From the NCBI GenBank assembly GCA_902492065.1, contig CABUKE010000012.1, positions 1-49,968 of the forward strand: a stretch of 49,968 bases of DNA. The letters run 5' to 3'. Under the pieces are notes generated by a model, which saw nothing but the letters and a program-made list of their open reading frames with translations, was not told the DNA's origin and searched no databases. The stretch's first letter is position 1. Each line of letters opens with the position of its first letter. Shown one piece after another: positions 7,107 to 13,143 of this stretch. The position numbers were made by a program, and so were the translations under genes. This DNA comes from an uncultured Eubacteriales bacterium. Its GTDB lineage: Bacteria > Bacillota > Clostridia > UBA1381 > UMGS1253.

Positions 7107-8096
7107 ATGGGCGACTATACAAAAAAAGAAAATGTTGGTATAATGGAACAAACAGATGTACCCGAGCAGGGGGTGTTTTTCCGGAACAAAATATATGGCT
7201 CGGAGAAGAAGTTTTTTCGCATCCTGACCGAGCCGTCGGCTACCCAATGCAACCATTGTAAGCAAATGCAGGGCGTGGTTTTGTACGGCAGCGAAGCAGA
7301 ACTGAAGTCGGCGCTGCCGCCGTATCATCCAAATTGCCGGTGCAGCTACGAAGAATTAGACGAAGCCACCTACCTCTTTTTGGTGATGCAGGCGGGAATT
7401 CAATCGAGCGGAAAGCTTGCTGACGTGGGTAAGGGCATATATGTGTTTGATGTGTTTGGCAGGTACGGGTTTAATAAAACAAGCGATACTTCTGTGTTTG
7501 GTATTCTCGATAAGGCGATTGGTAAGGAAAGTGCGACAAATTTATTATGGAAACATAGAGGGGCTCCCCTTCTACGTATTGATTTACCACAGCCAAATCA
7601 ACATTTCAATGGCAAACCAATTGATTTTAATCATATGCATCTTGATTCATCTTTACCAAATGTCAGGGAAGGACATATCAAGGTATCAGATAATATAATT
7701 GATTTAGGCGTAAACGCCAACAAGGTAGGAAAAGTGCTCAAGGTTGGCGGGAAGGCGGTGGCCGTTGTAGGCGTTGTGCTGGACGCAGCTGATATTGGAA
7801 CAGCCATGTACGAGGACGACGGTTGGGGTGAAAACACAAATGTTGCAGTCGGCGGCGCAGCCGGCAGTTGGGCCGGGGCATGGGCCGGCGGCGCAGTCGG
7901 CGCAAAGGCAGGAGTGGCGATTGGAACAACGATAGGCGCGGCATTTGGAGGCGTTGGCGCAGCGCCGGGCGCGGCAATCGGCGGGCTTGTCGGCGGACTG
8001 ATTGGCAGTATTGGCGGTGCAATTGGCGGTCGCTGGCTTGGCGAGCAGGCAGGAGAAATGGTAAATGATGCGGTGGCATACAACAGTCAAAATTAA
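7107..8096 (+). CDS. MuF-type module with glycine-zipper C-terminus (putative polymorphic toxin)
   Basis: A 329-residue protein. Residues 40-80 hold TEPSATQCNHCKQMQG and PPYHPNCRCSYEEL, the same CxxC...HPNCRC module as the lipase fusion at 4669-5877. A middle region contains FNHMHLDSS. The C-terminal third (about 205-312) has the helix KVLKVGGKAVAVVGVVLDAA followed by dense glycine-zipper repeats, and ends RWLGEQAGEMVNDAVAYNSQ. Tails of this kind occur at the ends of bacterial polymorphic toxins and are thought to act in membranes. ATG 7107 follows a G-rich site. The gene is followed 12 bases later by an immunity-like gene, and a copy of its last 26 codons reappears before a second such gene. 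The exact toxic activity, and whether HMH is catalytic, cannot be told. Confidence 0.68.
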   Translation: MGDYTKKENVGIMEQTDVPEQGVFFRNKIYGSEKKFFRILTEPSATQCNHCKQMQGVVLYGSEAELKSALPPYHPNCRCSYEELDEATYLFLVMQAGIQSSGKLADVGKGIYVFDVFGRYGFNKTSDTSVFGILDKAIGKESATNLLWKHRGAPLLRIDLPQPNQHFNGKPIDFNHMHLDSSLPNVREGHIKVSDNIIDLGVNANKVGKVLKVGGKAVAVVGVVLDAADIGTAMYEDDGWGENTNVAVGGAAGSWAGAWAGGAVGAKAGVAIGTTIGAAFGGVGAAPGAAIGGLVGGLIGSIGGAIGGRWLGEQAGEMVNDAVAYNSQN

Positions 8097-8108
8097 GGAG
8101 GGGAAAGC
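8018..8108 (+). repeat. Toxin-tail repeat, copy 1 (toxin 3' end plus immunity RBS)
   Basis: These 91 bases, covering the last codons of the toxin and the AAGGAGG site of the next gene, recur without gaps at 9497-9587 with nine differences by my count. Each copy ends immediately before the ATG of an immunity-like gene. Confidence 0.9.
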
Positions 8109-8777
8109 ATGGATTTTCGGAAATGGCGATTGGGACAAAAGATGAAACAATTGGAGAAAATGTGGGAAAAGCCTGTTAAGGGCACGGAAATGCTGGAACT
8201 ATCCCCCTGTCAAGGCGGACTCTATATTACAACTTATTATACATCATCTTCTTATGATAATGTTCACGTTTTGGAAACTATAATTTGTGATTTAATTTAT
8301 GACTTACTAAAGAAATATTCCGTTGTTGTAAAAAACACAGGGAAAGAAATCACTCCTGCCGGATTTGGAACAACGGTTGAACGTGTTGAGGAGGGTCTAT
8401 TTCGCAATGTATTCATGTATATAGATGCCCAAGGTCAAACATGTATTTATACAAACGATTTCAATAAGTTTGAGGTGTGTCAATATGTGATTTGTACTGA
8501 TATCATGGATATTGCAGAAAGTAGCCGGCTATATGCGGTCAGAAAGGATATTTCTGGCCATCTGAAAAGCGGTATGCTAGCTGCTGAGGGGTGTATTGAA
8601 AGAGATGAGTATGACTTTTATATTACGCCGGGCGGCGACCGAAATGGTATTACCATCTACCGCCCGTCGCACGAGTATTGCGATATCGTTGAAACAATCA
8701 AGGAGGTCATGGCACCGTATGGGCTTGCGGTCATGTACAGAGAAATCGAGAAAAAAAATACCATTAATGAAAAATGA
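8109..8777 (+). CDS. Putative immunity protein, copy 1
   Basis: A 222-residue soluble protein of no family I can name, with a good site (AAGGAGG, 8095-8101) before the ATG. It starts 12 bases after the toxin stop, the classic place for a cognate immunity gene. Its C-terminal 65 residues (LKSGMLAAEGCIERDEYDFY, TIYRPSHEY, DIVETIKEVMAPYGL) are nearly the same as those of the protein at 9588-10283, while the N-terminal halves are much more different. That mosaic pattern fits duplicated immunity genes whose variable part tracks different toxins. No signal peptide or membrane segment is visible, so it acts in the cytoplasm. Confidence 0.7.
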   Translation: MDFRKWRLGQKMKQLEKMWEKPVKGTEMLELSPCQGGLYITTYYTSSSYDNVHVLETIICDLIYDLLKKYSVVVKNTGKEITPAGFGTTVERVEEGLFRNVFMYIDAQGQTCIYTNDFNKFEVCQYVICTDIMDIAESSRLYAVRKDISGHLKSGMLAAEGCIERDEYDFYITPGGDRNGITIYRPSHEYCDIVETIKEVMAPYGLAVMYREIEKKNTINEK

Positions 8778-8822
8778 GCCGGATGTCATTAGGCAATCAA
8801 ACTTATCAAGAGGAGTAATTTG

Positions 8823-8912
8823 ATGACGTCAAATCAGTTCATGCTATTTTGCACAGACAAATCAAAGAATCAGAATTATCAAAAAAAAACATTATATTCT
8901 GCAAACAAATGA
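8823..8912 (+). other. Short reading frame with strong RBS, possible detached 5' end of the next gene
   Basis: AGAGGAG (8809-8815) precedes ATG 8823, which opens a 29-codon frame MTSNQFMLFCTDKSKNQNYQ ending at TGA 8910-8912. It passes through a run of nine A (8881-8889). With eight A instead, this start would fuse in frame to the gene at 8923, giving a 223-residue protein, close to the 222 and 231 residues of its neighbours. The gene at 8923 has no RBS of its own, which supports this. Confidence 0.45.
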
Positions 8913-8922
8913 CTGTCATAGT

Positions 8923-9495
8923 ATGGAAAACTATGATAAGTTTTTTGAGATGATGTGTGATATTATGACCGAGGTATTTTCTGAATTATACGTGAGTGGC
9001 GAATGTAATTATGCAGTGCGGTATCCGAGTGCAAAAAAGTGGTTTGGATTTTATAAAAAGCCTGAAAAGATCATTCCAAACATGTATGCAAAAGAATTAT
9101 TTTCTACAGTTCATAACAATCCTCGATATGACTGTTTTATAAAAGAAATACAGTACCAGAAAAAGGATAACTGGTATCAGCAGGTTCTCTGCGTAGGCTG
9201 TAAAGATTTTACGCTGGATTTCTTAGATCTTTTCTGTGAAGAAAGAGAATATGGTAAACTGCTTCATGTTGATTTTGCCACACTTTATGGCTATTTGCCT
9301 CAAATATATGCTGCTTATCCATCGACAAGTGAAATATCAGAGCACGGGGAATACGCGATAGGCTTCAGTGGAGAGCCAAATCACGCTATGATGCACATTT
9401 GGCTTGATACGAAACAGTATAATATAGAAAAGTTAACAGCAATCATGAAACGCGCAGCGAACCGGCACGGTAACTCCGTCTTGGTTGATATATAA
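8923..9495 (+). CDS. Uncharacterised protein, probable immunity-type gene (5' end uncertain)
   Basis: A 190-residue soluble protein I cannot assign. It has many aromatic and acidic residues (SAKKWFGFYKKPEKIIPNMY, NWYQQVLCVGCKDFTLDFLD) and ends RAANRHGNSVLVDI. It lies between the two related immunity-like genes and its codons are more AT-rich than theirs, suggesting separate origin. The ATG at 8923 lacks a ribosome binding site; the true start may be ATG 8823, reached only if the A9 tract at 8881-8889 were one base shorter. Its position in a cassette array suggests immunity to a toxin not present here. Confidence 0.5.
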   Translation: MENYDKFFEMMCDIMTEVFSELYVSGECNYAVRYPSAKKWFGFYKKPEKIIPNMYAKELFSTVHNNPRYDCFIKEIQYQKKDNWYQQVLCVGCKDFTLDFLDLFCEEREYGKLLHVDFATLYGYLPQIYAAYPSTSEISEHGEYAIGFSGEPNHAMMHIWLDTKQYNIEKLTAIMKRAANRHGNSVLVDI

Positions 9496-9496
9496 A

Positions 9497-9587
9497 TGCA
9501 ATTGGCGGTCGCTGGCTTGGCGAGCAGGCAGGAGAGTTAGTCAATGATGCAGCAGCGTACAACAGTCAAAATTAAGGAGGAGAAAGC
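9497..9587 (+). pseudogene. Orphan toxin C-terminal remnant (repeat copy 2)
   Basis: Bases 9498-9575 read AIGGRWLGEQAGELVNDAAA then YNSQN and stop, the last 26 codons of a glycine-zipper toxin, with no start or upstream part. Together with the following AAGGAGG site it is a second copy of 8018-8108. It shows that a toxin-immunity cassette was inserted or recombined here and the toxin body lost. Confidence 0.85.
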
Positions 9588-10283
9588 ATGGGAATAATAA
9601 ATGGATTGGTTGAGTCGTATAAAGCTTGGAAACAGAGGCAGGCAGATCGGGAAGCAGAGTGGCGGGCGCAAATGCAGCATGGATTTTCATACATTGATTT
9701 AAAACGTTTGGACGACGGTACACTTTACGTTTCAACGGAGCCGGTTCCTTATCGAAGCTGGGATGGAACATTATTTAATCTTATGATGGTTGATTCGATC
9801 TATGCGCTTTTAAAAGGGCGTCATGTTCTTGGAAAAAGCTTTGAGGACATGGACTTAAGCCAGTTTGATAACCTTTATGAAATTATCAATTTTGATATAG
9901 CATTGGGCGCTTGTCTGATTGGTAAGGACAAAAAGAATAAAATGCTTTTAACAAACGATTTTAACAAGTGGTTAGTCGCAGATTTGGTTTTTGAAACCCA
10001 GGCAATGGAGTATGAAGACTCTGTAAAGCTATTTGCAATTGAAAAGGACGTCTTTGACCGACTGAAAAGCGGTACACTGACTGCTGAGGAGTGCATAGAA
10101 CAAGACAACTATGACTTTTACATTGGCTCGGGGGCAGATCATTGTTATTTTACCATCTACCGCCCGTCGCACGAGTATGGCGACATTGTTGAAACAATCA
10201 AGGAGGTCATGGCACCGTATGGGCTTACGGTGAACCACGCGGAAGCAAAGCCAGAGAAAGAAAACGGGGAGGGGAAGAAATAA
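9588..10283 (+). CDS. Putative immunity protein, copy 2
   Basis: A 231-residue protein, paralogue of the one at 8109-8777. The shared C-terminal part reads LKSGTLTAEECIEQDNYDFY, TIYRPSHEYGDIVETIKEVM and APYGLTV; bases 10151 onward repeat those at 8651 onward with few changes. The N-terminal half (MGIINGLVESYKAWKQRQAD, a likely helix) is different. The AAGGAGG site is part of the duplicated segment. The preceding toxin tail is only a remnant, so this is an orphan immunity gene. It ends with TAA overlapping the ATG of the DUF4176 gene (TAATG). Confidence 0.68.
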   Translation: MGIINGLVESYKAWKQRQADREAEWRAQMQHGFSYIDLKRLDDGTLYVSTEPVPYRSWDGTLFNLMMVDSIYALLKGRHVLGKSFEDMDLSQFDNLYEIINFDIALGACLIGKDKKNKMLLTNDFNKWLVADLVFETQAMEYEDSVKLFAIEKDVFDRLKSGTLTAEECIEQDNYDFYIGSGADHCYFTIYRPSHEYGDIVETIKEVMAPYGLTVNHAEAKPEKENGEGKK

Positions 10284-10537
10284 TGCGGTATTATCCGATT
10301 GGAACATTAGTGACACTGAAAAACGGAACGCATCCAGTCATGATTTACGGACGCAAACAGTTGCAGGAAGGGACAAACCACGTCTGGGACTATGTGGCGT
10401 GCTTGTATCCAGAGGGGTATATCAGCGATGACTATAATATTTTCTTTCAGCAGGAAGAAATTGAAACAGTGCATCGCACTGGATTGTACGGATACGAGGA
10501 AACGCGGATGCAGCAGATATTGAATAGTATGGACTAA
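10283..10537 (+). CDS. DUF4176 family protein
   Basis: An 84-residue protein with the DUF4176 pattern: YYPIGTLVTLKNGTHPVMIYG, then VWDYVACLYPEGYISDDYNI, FFQQEEIETV and a GYEET tail. Family members are small cytoplasmic proteins commonly encoded beside type VIIb secretion genes and LXG-type toxins in Firmicutes. Its ATG overlaps the stop of the preceding immunity-like gene by one base, so it is translationally coupled. Its presence ties this cluster to toxin export or toxin handling, though no secretion gene is in the window. Confidence 0.75.
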   Translation: MRYYPIGTLVTLKNGTHPVMIYGRKQLQEGTNHVWDYVACLYPEGYISDDYNIFFQQEEIETVHRTGLYGYEETRMQQILNSMD

Positions 10538-10745
10538 GCTGTAGGTAACGGGCGTTAGGGTGTATAACGTGCGCGTGAGGAAAAATAAAGGGGGACGAAA
10601 TAGCTGTGATGGTGTCCGTGTTCTGCGCTGTCATTGCCGCCTTGATTTCGTCTTTGATGGTTTTCATTTCGGCGGTGATTTCCTCTGCCATGCGCTGAAG
10701 CTCTTTTAACTCTCTGATTTTGCCTGTTAATTCGTTTGTACTCAT
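10422..10745 (-). pseudogene. 3'-truncated mobile-element gene, antisense to the DUF4176 gene
   Basis: ATG 10745 has AAAGGAG eight bases upstream. The first ~47 residues (MSTNELTGKIRELKELQRMA, EEITAEMKTIKDEIKAAM, TAQNTDTI) match the coiled-coil start of small proteins common in Clostridia phages and conjugative elements. After about 10605 the frame runs on through unrelated sequence and into the DUF4176 gene in antisense, ending at 10422. The real C-terminus is missing, so this is probably a break point between two mobile segments. Confidence 0.55.
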
Positions 10746-10863
10746 TTGTACCACTCCTTTATAAAATATTGTTGGGGTGCTTACGTATCTGCGCCTTATC
10801 CCCACGCACTTCATTGTTTGCAAGTTAATGGGTTTATTTTCGGGTTCGCTTCCCTGTTCTGTG

Positions 10864-10961
10864 AGTATAGTATACTACATGTACAAGTATATTTGCGAAT
10901 TATTATACTTGACTAAGTATATAATTTTTGTGATAATCATAGTATACTAAAGATAAGTATA
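10864..10961. promoter_or_regulatory. Array of AGTATA/TATACT operator half-sites upstream of the RHH gene
   Basis: The words AGTATA, TATACT and AAGTATA recur in both orientations at 10864-10876, 10883-10891, 10902-10921 and 10940-10961, some as perfect palindromes (AGTATACT). This regular arrangement directly upstream of a small ribbon-helix-helix protein gene is what autoregulated Arc-type repressors use. Promoter boxes are probably embedded in it. Confidence 0.65.
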
Positions 10962-10998
10962 TCTTAAAAGATTGTCCCCATAAGAAGGAGGTTTTAAC

Positions 10999-11187
10999 AT
11001 GACTGGTGGTAGTTCAGCAACAAGGGCAAAAAATAAATATAATGAAAAGAATTACGATAGTTTACGGATAGTAGTCCCCAAAGGCAAAAAGGACATCATA
11101 AAGAACCATGCAAAAAATAAAGGGAAGTCGGTAAACGGCTTTGTCAATGAAGCAATCGACGAGAAAATGGAGCGTGACAACACATAA
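10999..11187 (+). CDS. Ribbon-helix-helix (Arc-type) DNA-binding protein
   Basis: A 62-residue basic protein. The strand DSLRIVVPKGKKDIIKNHAK followed by NKGKSVNGFVNEAIDEKMER gives the RHH strand-helix-helix with the SVNGFVNEAI turn. Such proteins bind DNA as dimers, as regulators of phages, plasmids or antitoxins. AAGGAGG (10985-10991) precedes the ATG. The operator-like array immediately upstream points to autoregulation. No toxin partner follows; the next gene is a HicB 172 bases away. Function as regulator is likely; its regulon is unknown. Confidence 0.78.
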   Translation: MTGGSSATRAKNKYNEKNYDSLRIVVPKGKKDIIKNHAKNKGKSVNGFVNEAIDEKMERDNT

Positions 11188-11359
11188 CACCTCATATATC
11201 CGGCCTAATTTGCGCCGTAAGTGGATTTTAATTGTTTTATGTGAGTTTGATGTTTTAAACAAAAATTCGTCAGAGCGCGAAATAATGCGGAAATCGGCGG
11301 TTTGCTAAATTGCATATATAGGCCATATCTGTAATAAACTAAATAGGGAGCGTGATAAT

Positions 11360-11566
11360 ATGTCGATTAAGTGTACAGTAATTATACAGAAAGAGGAAGA
11401 TTGGTATGTTGCAACAGACGTTACAAGCGGGGTTGCTTCACAGGGCAGGTCGATAGACGAGAGCTTGTCTAACCTGCAAGAGGCGTTGACACTATATTAT
11501 GAGGACAACGCGCTGGAGAAAAGCCCGGAGCCGTTTTTTGTAACCACTATGGAGGTGGCAATCTGA
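11360..11566 (+). CDS. HicB-family antitoxin (orphaned)
   Basis: A 68-residue HicB-type protein: CTVIIQKEEDWYVATDVTSG, then VASQGRSIDESLSNLQEALT and the LYYED turn, the partial RNase-H-like fold of HicB antitoxins. It lacks a C-terminal DNA-binding domain, as in short HicB proteins. AGGGAG precedes the ATG. The partner hicA follows two bases after the stop but is broken, so the antitoxin is now alone. Order here is antitoxin then toxin. Confidence 0.82.
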   Translation: MSIKCTVIIQKEEDWYVATDVTSGVASQGRSIDESLSNLQEALTLYYEDNALEKSPEPFFVTTMEVAI

Positions 11567-11567
11567 A

Positions 11568-11784
11568 ATAGGTTCAAAGTACCCGATTTTAACGCCGAAA
11601 GAGGTAACAGGCGCATGGAGCGGTTCGGCTTTCGATTCGTCAACCAGAGGGGAAGCCACATGAAGTACAGCAACGGCACAAAGAGCGTGATTATCCCGAA
11701 CCATACGGAGGTTGCAAGGGGGACGCTAAAAGTATACTTAACATGGCCGATATTGCGCTGGATGATTTTTTAAAGGCTTTATAA
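11568..11784 (+). pseudogene. Decayed HicA toxin gene
   Basis: Three frames together rebuild a HicA mRNA interferase. GSKYPILTPKEV begins after an ATA (11568-11570) where ATG is expected. Frame 2 from 11615 reads MERFGFRFVNQRGSHMKYSN with the catalytic GSH motif, then GTKSVIIPNHTEVARGTLK. Frame 3 reads SILNMADIALDDFLKAL to TAA at 11784. Loss of the start and two frameshifts mean it is inactive. Confidence 0.85.
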
Positions 11785-11860
11785 GCGGCTGCAATTTGCG
11801 TAAAGCTTAGCAAAACTTAACAACATGGGGAAACTTGATTTTTGTGTTGCAACTCTAATA

Positions 11861-11883
11861 AGGGGGCGATAATCTCGTCCCCT
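11861..11883. terminator. Hairpin terminator after hicBA
   Basis: AGGGGGCGA (11861-11869) pairs with TCGTCCCCT (11875-11883), one G-T pair, followed by ATTTTAA. It would end transcription of the RHH/hicB region. Confidence 0.6.
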
Positions 11884-11908
11884 ATTTTAATGCGTCAGCC
11901 CATAGAAC

Positions 11909-11936
11909 CACTACACACTCCATTACACATTACACG
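11909..11936 (+). repeat. Short ACTACACA/ATTACACA repeats near the tRNA-Lys junction
   Basis: The words ctacaca, cattacaca and ttacac follow each other at 11911-11936, about 95 bases before the tRNA-Lys fragment. They resemble the arm-type repeats after the integrase at 1675-1697 and may be the integrase-binding arm of the element inserted in tRNA-Lys. No integrase is adjacent. Confidence 0.4.
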
Positions 11937-12030
11937 TACAAACAAATGTTTGTGTATGTAAAAATGCTGTACGCCTTGATACACAAGGGTTCGCGGCATT
12001 TTACGAAAGTGCGCGAATAGGCCAAAAAAG

Positions 12031-12077
12031 GACTCTTAATCAGGGTGTCCACGGTTCGAGCCCGTGATGGTGTACCA
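12031..12077 (+). pseudogene. 3' half of tRNA-Lys(CTT): element attachment site
   Basis: From GACTCTTAATCAGGGTGTCC the sequence matches tRNA-Lys from the anticodon stem (anticodon CTT) through the T-arm (TTCGAGC loop), acceptor strand ATGGTGT, A and encoded CCA at 12075-12077. The 5' half is absent; upstream is mobile DNA. tRNA-Lys 3' halves are classic att sites, so this marks the right end of an integrated element. The complete gene should lie at the other end. Confidence 0.85.
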
Positions 12078-12082
12078 ATCGA

Positions 12083-12117
12083 AAAAACCGCTTAGTCAAT
12101 AGGGTTAAGCGGTTTTT
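12083..12117. terminator. Strong terminator after the tRNA-Lys fragment
   Basis: AAAAACCGCTTA (12083-12094) and TAAGCGGTTTTT (12106-12117) form a perfect 12-bp stem ending in T5, six bases after the tRNA CCA. It is the original tRNA terminator and could work both ways. Confidence 0.85.
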
Positions 12118-12120
12118 ACA

Positions 12121-12417
12121 TATTCTATTATTTTTTGTTTTGAATATGAACGCTGTATTCGGGCCGTTCCTTTCCCCTACCTTGTAGAATTTTATCAAAT
12201 CGTTCTTTGCCAATGTACGTTTTATTTTTATAGATATTTTTTTATGACAGTCCTGTAATTTTAAAATCTCGTTAAAGGTTTGCTCTGTAATATAAATATG
12301 CATATCATCACACCATACCTTTACTTCTGTCGGCGGACTGCTTTCCGCTCCGATATTCGCCAGATAACGGTGGTTTGTCTTCTTGGTAAAATACCCATCC
12401 AGCACCCGACATAGCAT
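12121..12417 (-). pseudogene. Unrecognised, probably decayed coding remnant
   Basis: An open frame from 12417 reads MLCRVLDGYFTKKTNHRYLA, then VKVWCDDMHIYITEQTFNEI and KIKRTLAKNDLIKFYKVGER, which looks like real protein rather than chance. It has no ribosome binding site, and its frame runs on through the terminator and tRNA fragment, so both ends appear lost. Shorter fragments on the same strand in other frames (12442-12560) suggest the gene was longer. I cannot name the family. The stretch 12,430-12,690 otherwise holds nothing I can support. Confidence 0.35.
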
Positions 12418-12689
12418 AAACCTTTACACGGCTCAGCGTTTTATTCACCCGTATTGTGCCGTCTTCATGGGATTATCTGCCCTGTCAATAGAGGTATCTG
12501 TCTGAATAAAGTACAGCAGTTCATTCATTTTTTGCCGTATGTCCGTTACTACATGGGAAAATCAATTTTACGCCGCAGGTACGCTCGTAAAAAGGTGATA
12601 GCAGCAGTGAGCCGTCGCAAATACGTTTCCTTTTTGCGAAAAAGGAGGAGCAAGGAAGCGAGCGGATGCTTTTCTTGGCAAAGAAAAAC

Positions 12690-12711
12690 GGAGCAAAGCG
12701 TACTTTGCTCC
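12690..12711 (-). terminator. Terminator of tRNA-Pro
   Basis: GGAGCAAAG and CTTTGCTCC (12690-12698 and 12703-12711) form a 9-bp stem with a four-base loop; on the minus strand it is followed by GTTTTTC. It lies five bases after the tRNA-Pro CCA end. Confidence 0.8.
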
Positions 12712-12715
12712 AACG

Positions 12716-12792
12716 TGGTCGGGATGACAGGATTTGAACCTGCGGCATCTTGGTCCCAAACCAAGCGCTCTACCAAGCTGAGCCACATCCCG
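12716..12792 (-). tRNA. tRNA-Pro (TGG)
   Basis: On the minus strand from 12792: acceptor CGGGATG, D-arm GGCTCAGCTTGGTAGAGC, anticodon stem-loop GCTTGGTTTGGGACCAAG with TGG, T-arm with TTCAAAT loop, acceptor CATCCCG, A, and encoded CCA (12718-12716). All stems pair. The promoter at 12815-12843 and the terminator at 12690-12711 make it a single-gene unit. Confidence 0.96.
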
Positions 12793-12814
12793 GTTTATTT
12801 AAAACACTTATAAA

Positions 12815-12843
12815 ATTATACTGGAAAACCATAAACTTGTCAA
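12815..12843 (-). promoter_or_regulatory. Consensus promoter of tRNA-Pro
   Basis: TTGACA (12843-12838) and TATAAT (12820-12815) on the minus strand are separated by exactly 17 bases, both perfect consensus. Confidence 0.9.
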
Positions 12844-12869
12844 GTAGTTCCGAATAAAAAGAAAAATAT

Positions 12870-12900
12870 TAAAGAGTCCCACGCTTTGCAGGACTCTTTA
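12870..12900. terminator. Hairpin in the tRNA-Pro/putP gap
   Basis: AAAGAGTCC (12871-12879) pairs with GGACTCTTT (12891-12899) around an 11-base loop. The gap 12,844-13,107 contains no gene; this hairpin and A/T-rich sequence are all I see. Which transcript it serves is unclear. Confidence 0.5.
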
Positions 12901-13107
12901 ACAGGGATAAATTGTAGGGGATTGAGCGGTTAGGGCTCCGCTCATATATAGGGATTTTAGGAGACACAGACTATATGTAATCTGTATCGGACACTCATAT
13001 AGACGCCAGACAAATCAAAAAAGTTTCCAAAAAACAAAAAAATTTTTTACTTTATAAAATCAAAATCCCCTTTTCCCCTATCCCCTGCTTTTTATAAAAA
13101 ACAATAA

Positions 13108-13131
13108 GCCCGCAGACGTCGTTCTGCGGGC
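13108..13131 (-). terminator. Terminator of putP
   Basis: GCCCGCAGA (13108-13116) pairs with TCTGCGGGC (13123-13131). On the minus strand it follows the putP stop by 12 bases and is followed by a T-rich tract. Confidence 0.85.
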
Positions 13132-13143
13132 TGTGTTTTTCGC

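Noticed and set aside
7631..8150. Pro/Ala-rich and Cys/Arg-rich frames on the minus strand
   Set aside because: They are the complement of the glycine-zipper coding region, whose GGC/GCA repeats keep all frames open.
12040..12120. C-terminal part of a minus-strand open frame (LVHHHGLEPWTP)
   Set aside because: This is translation of the tRNA-Lys fragment and its terminator; a familiar artefact.
12454..12813. 119-residue plus-strand frame ending VYLKHL
   Set aside because: It runs through the tRNA-Pro gene and its terminator (GMTGFEPAASW is the known tRNA read-through artefact).
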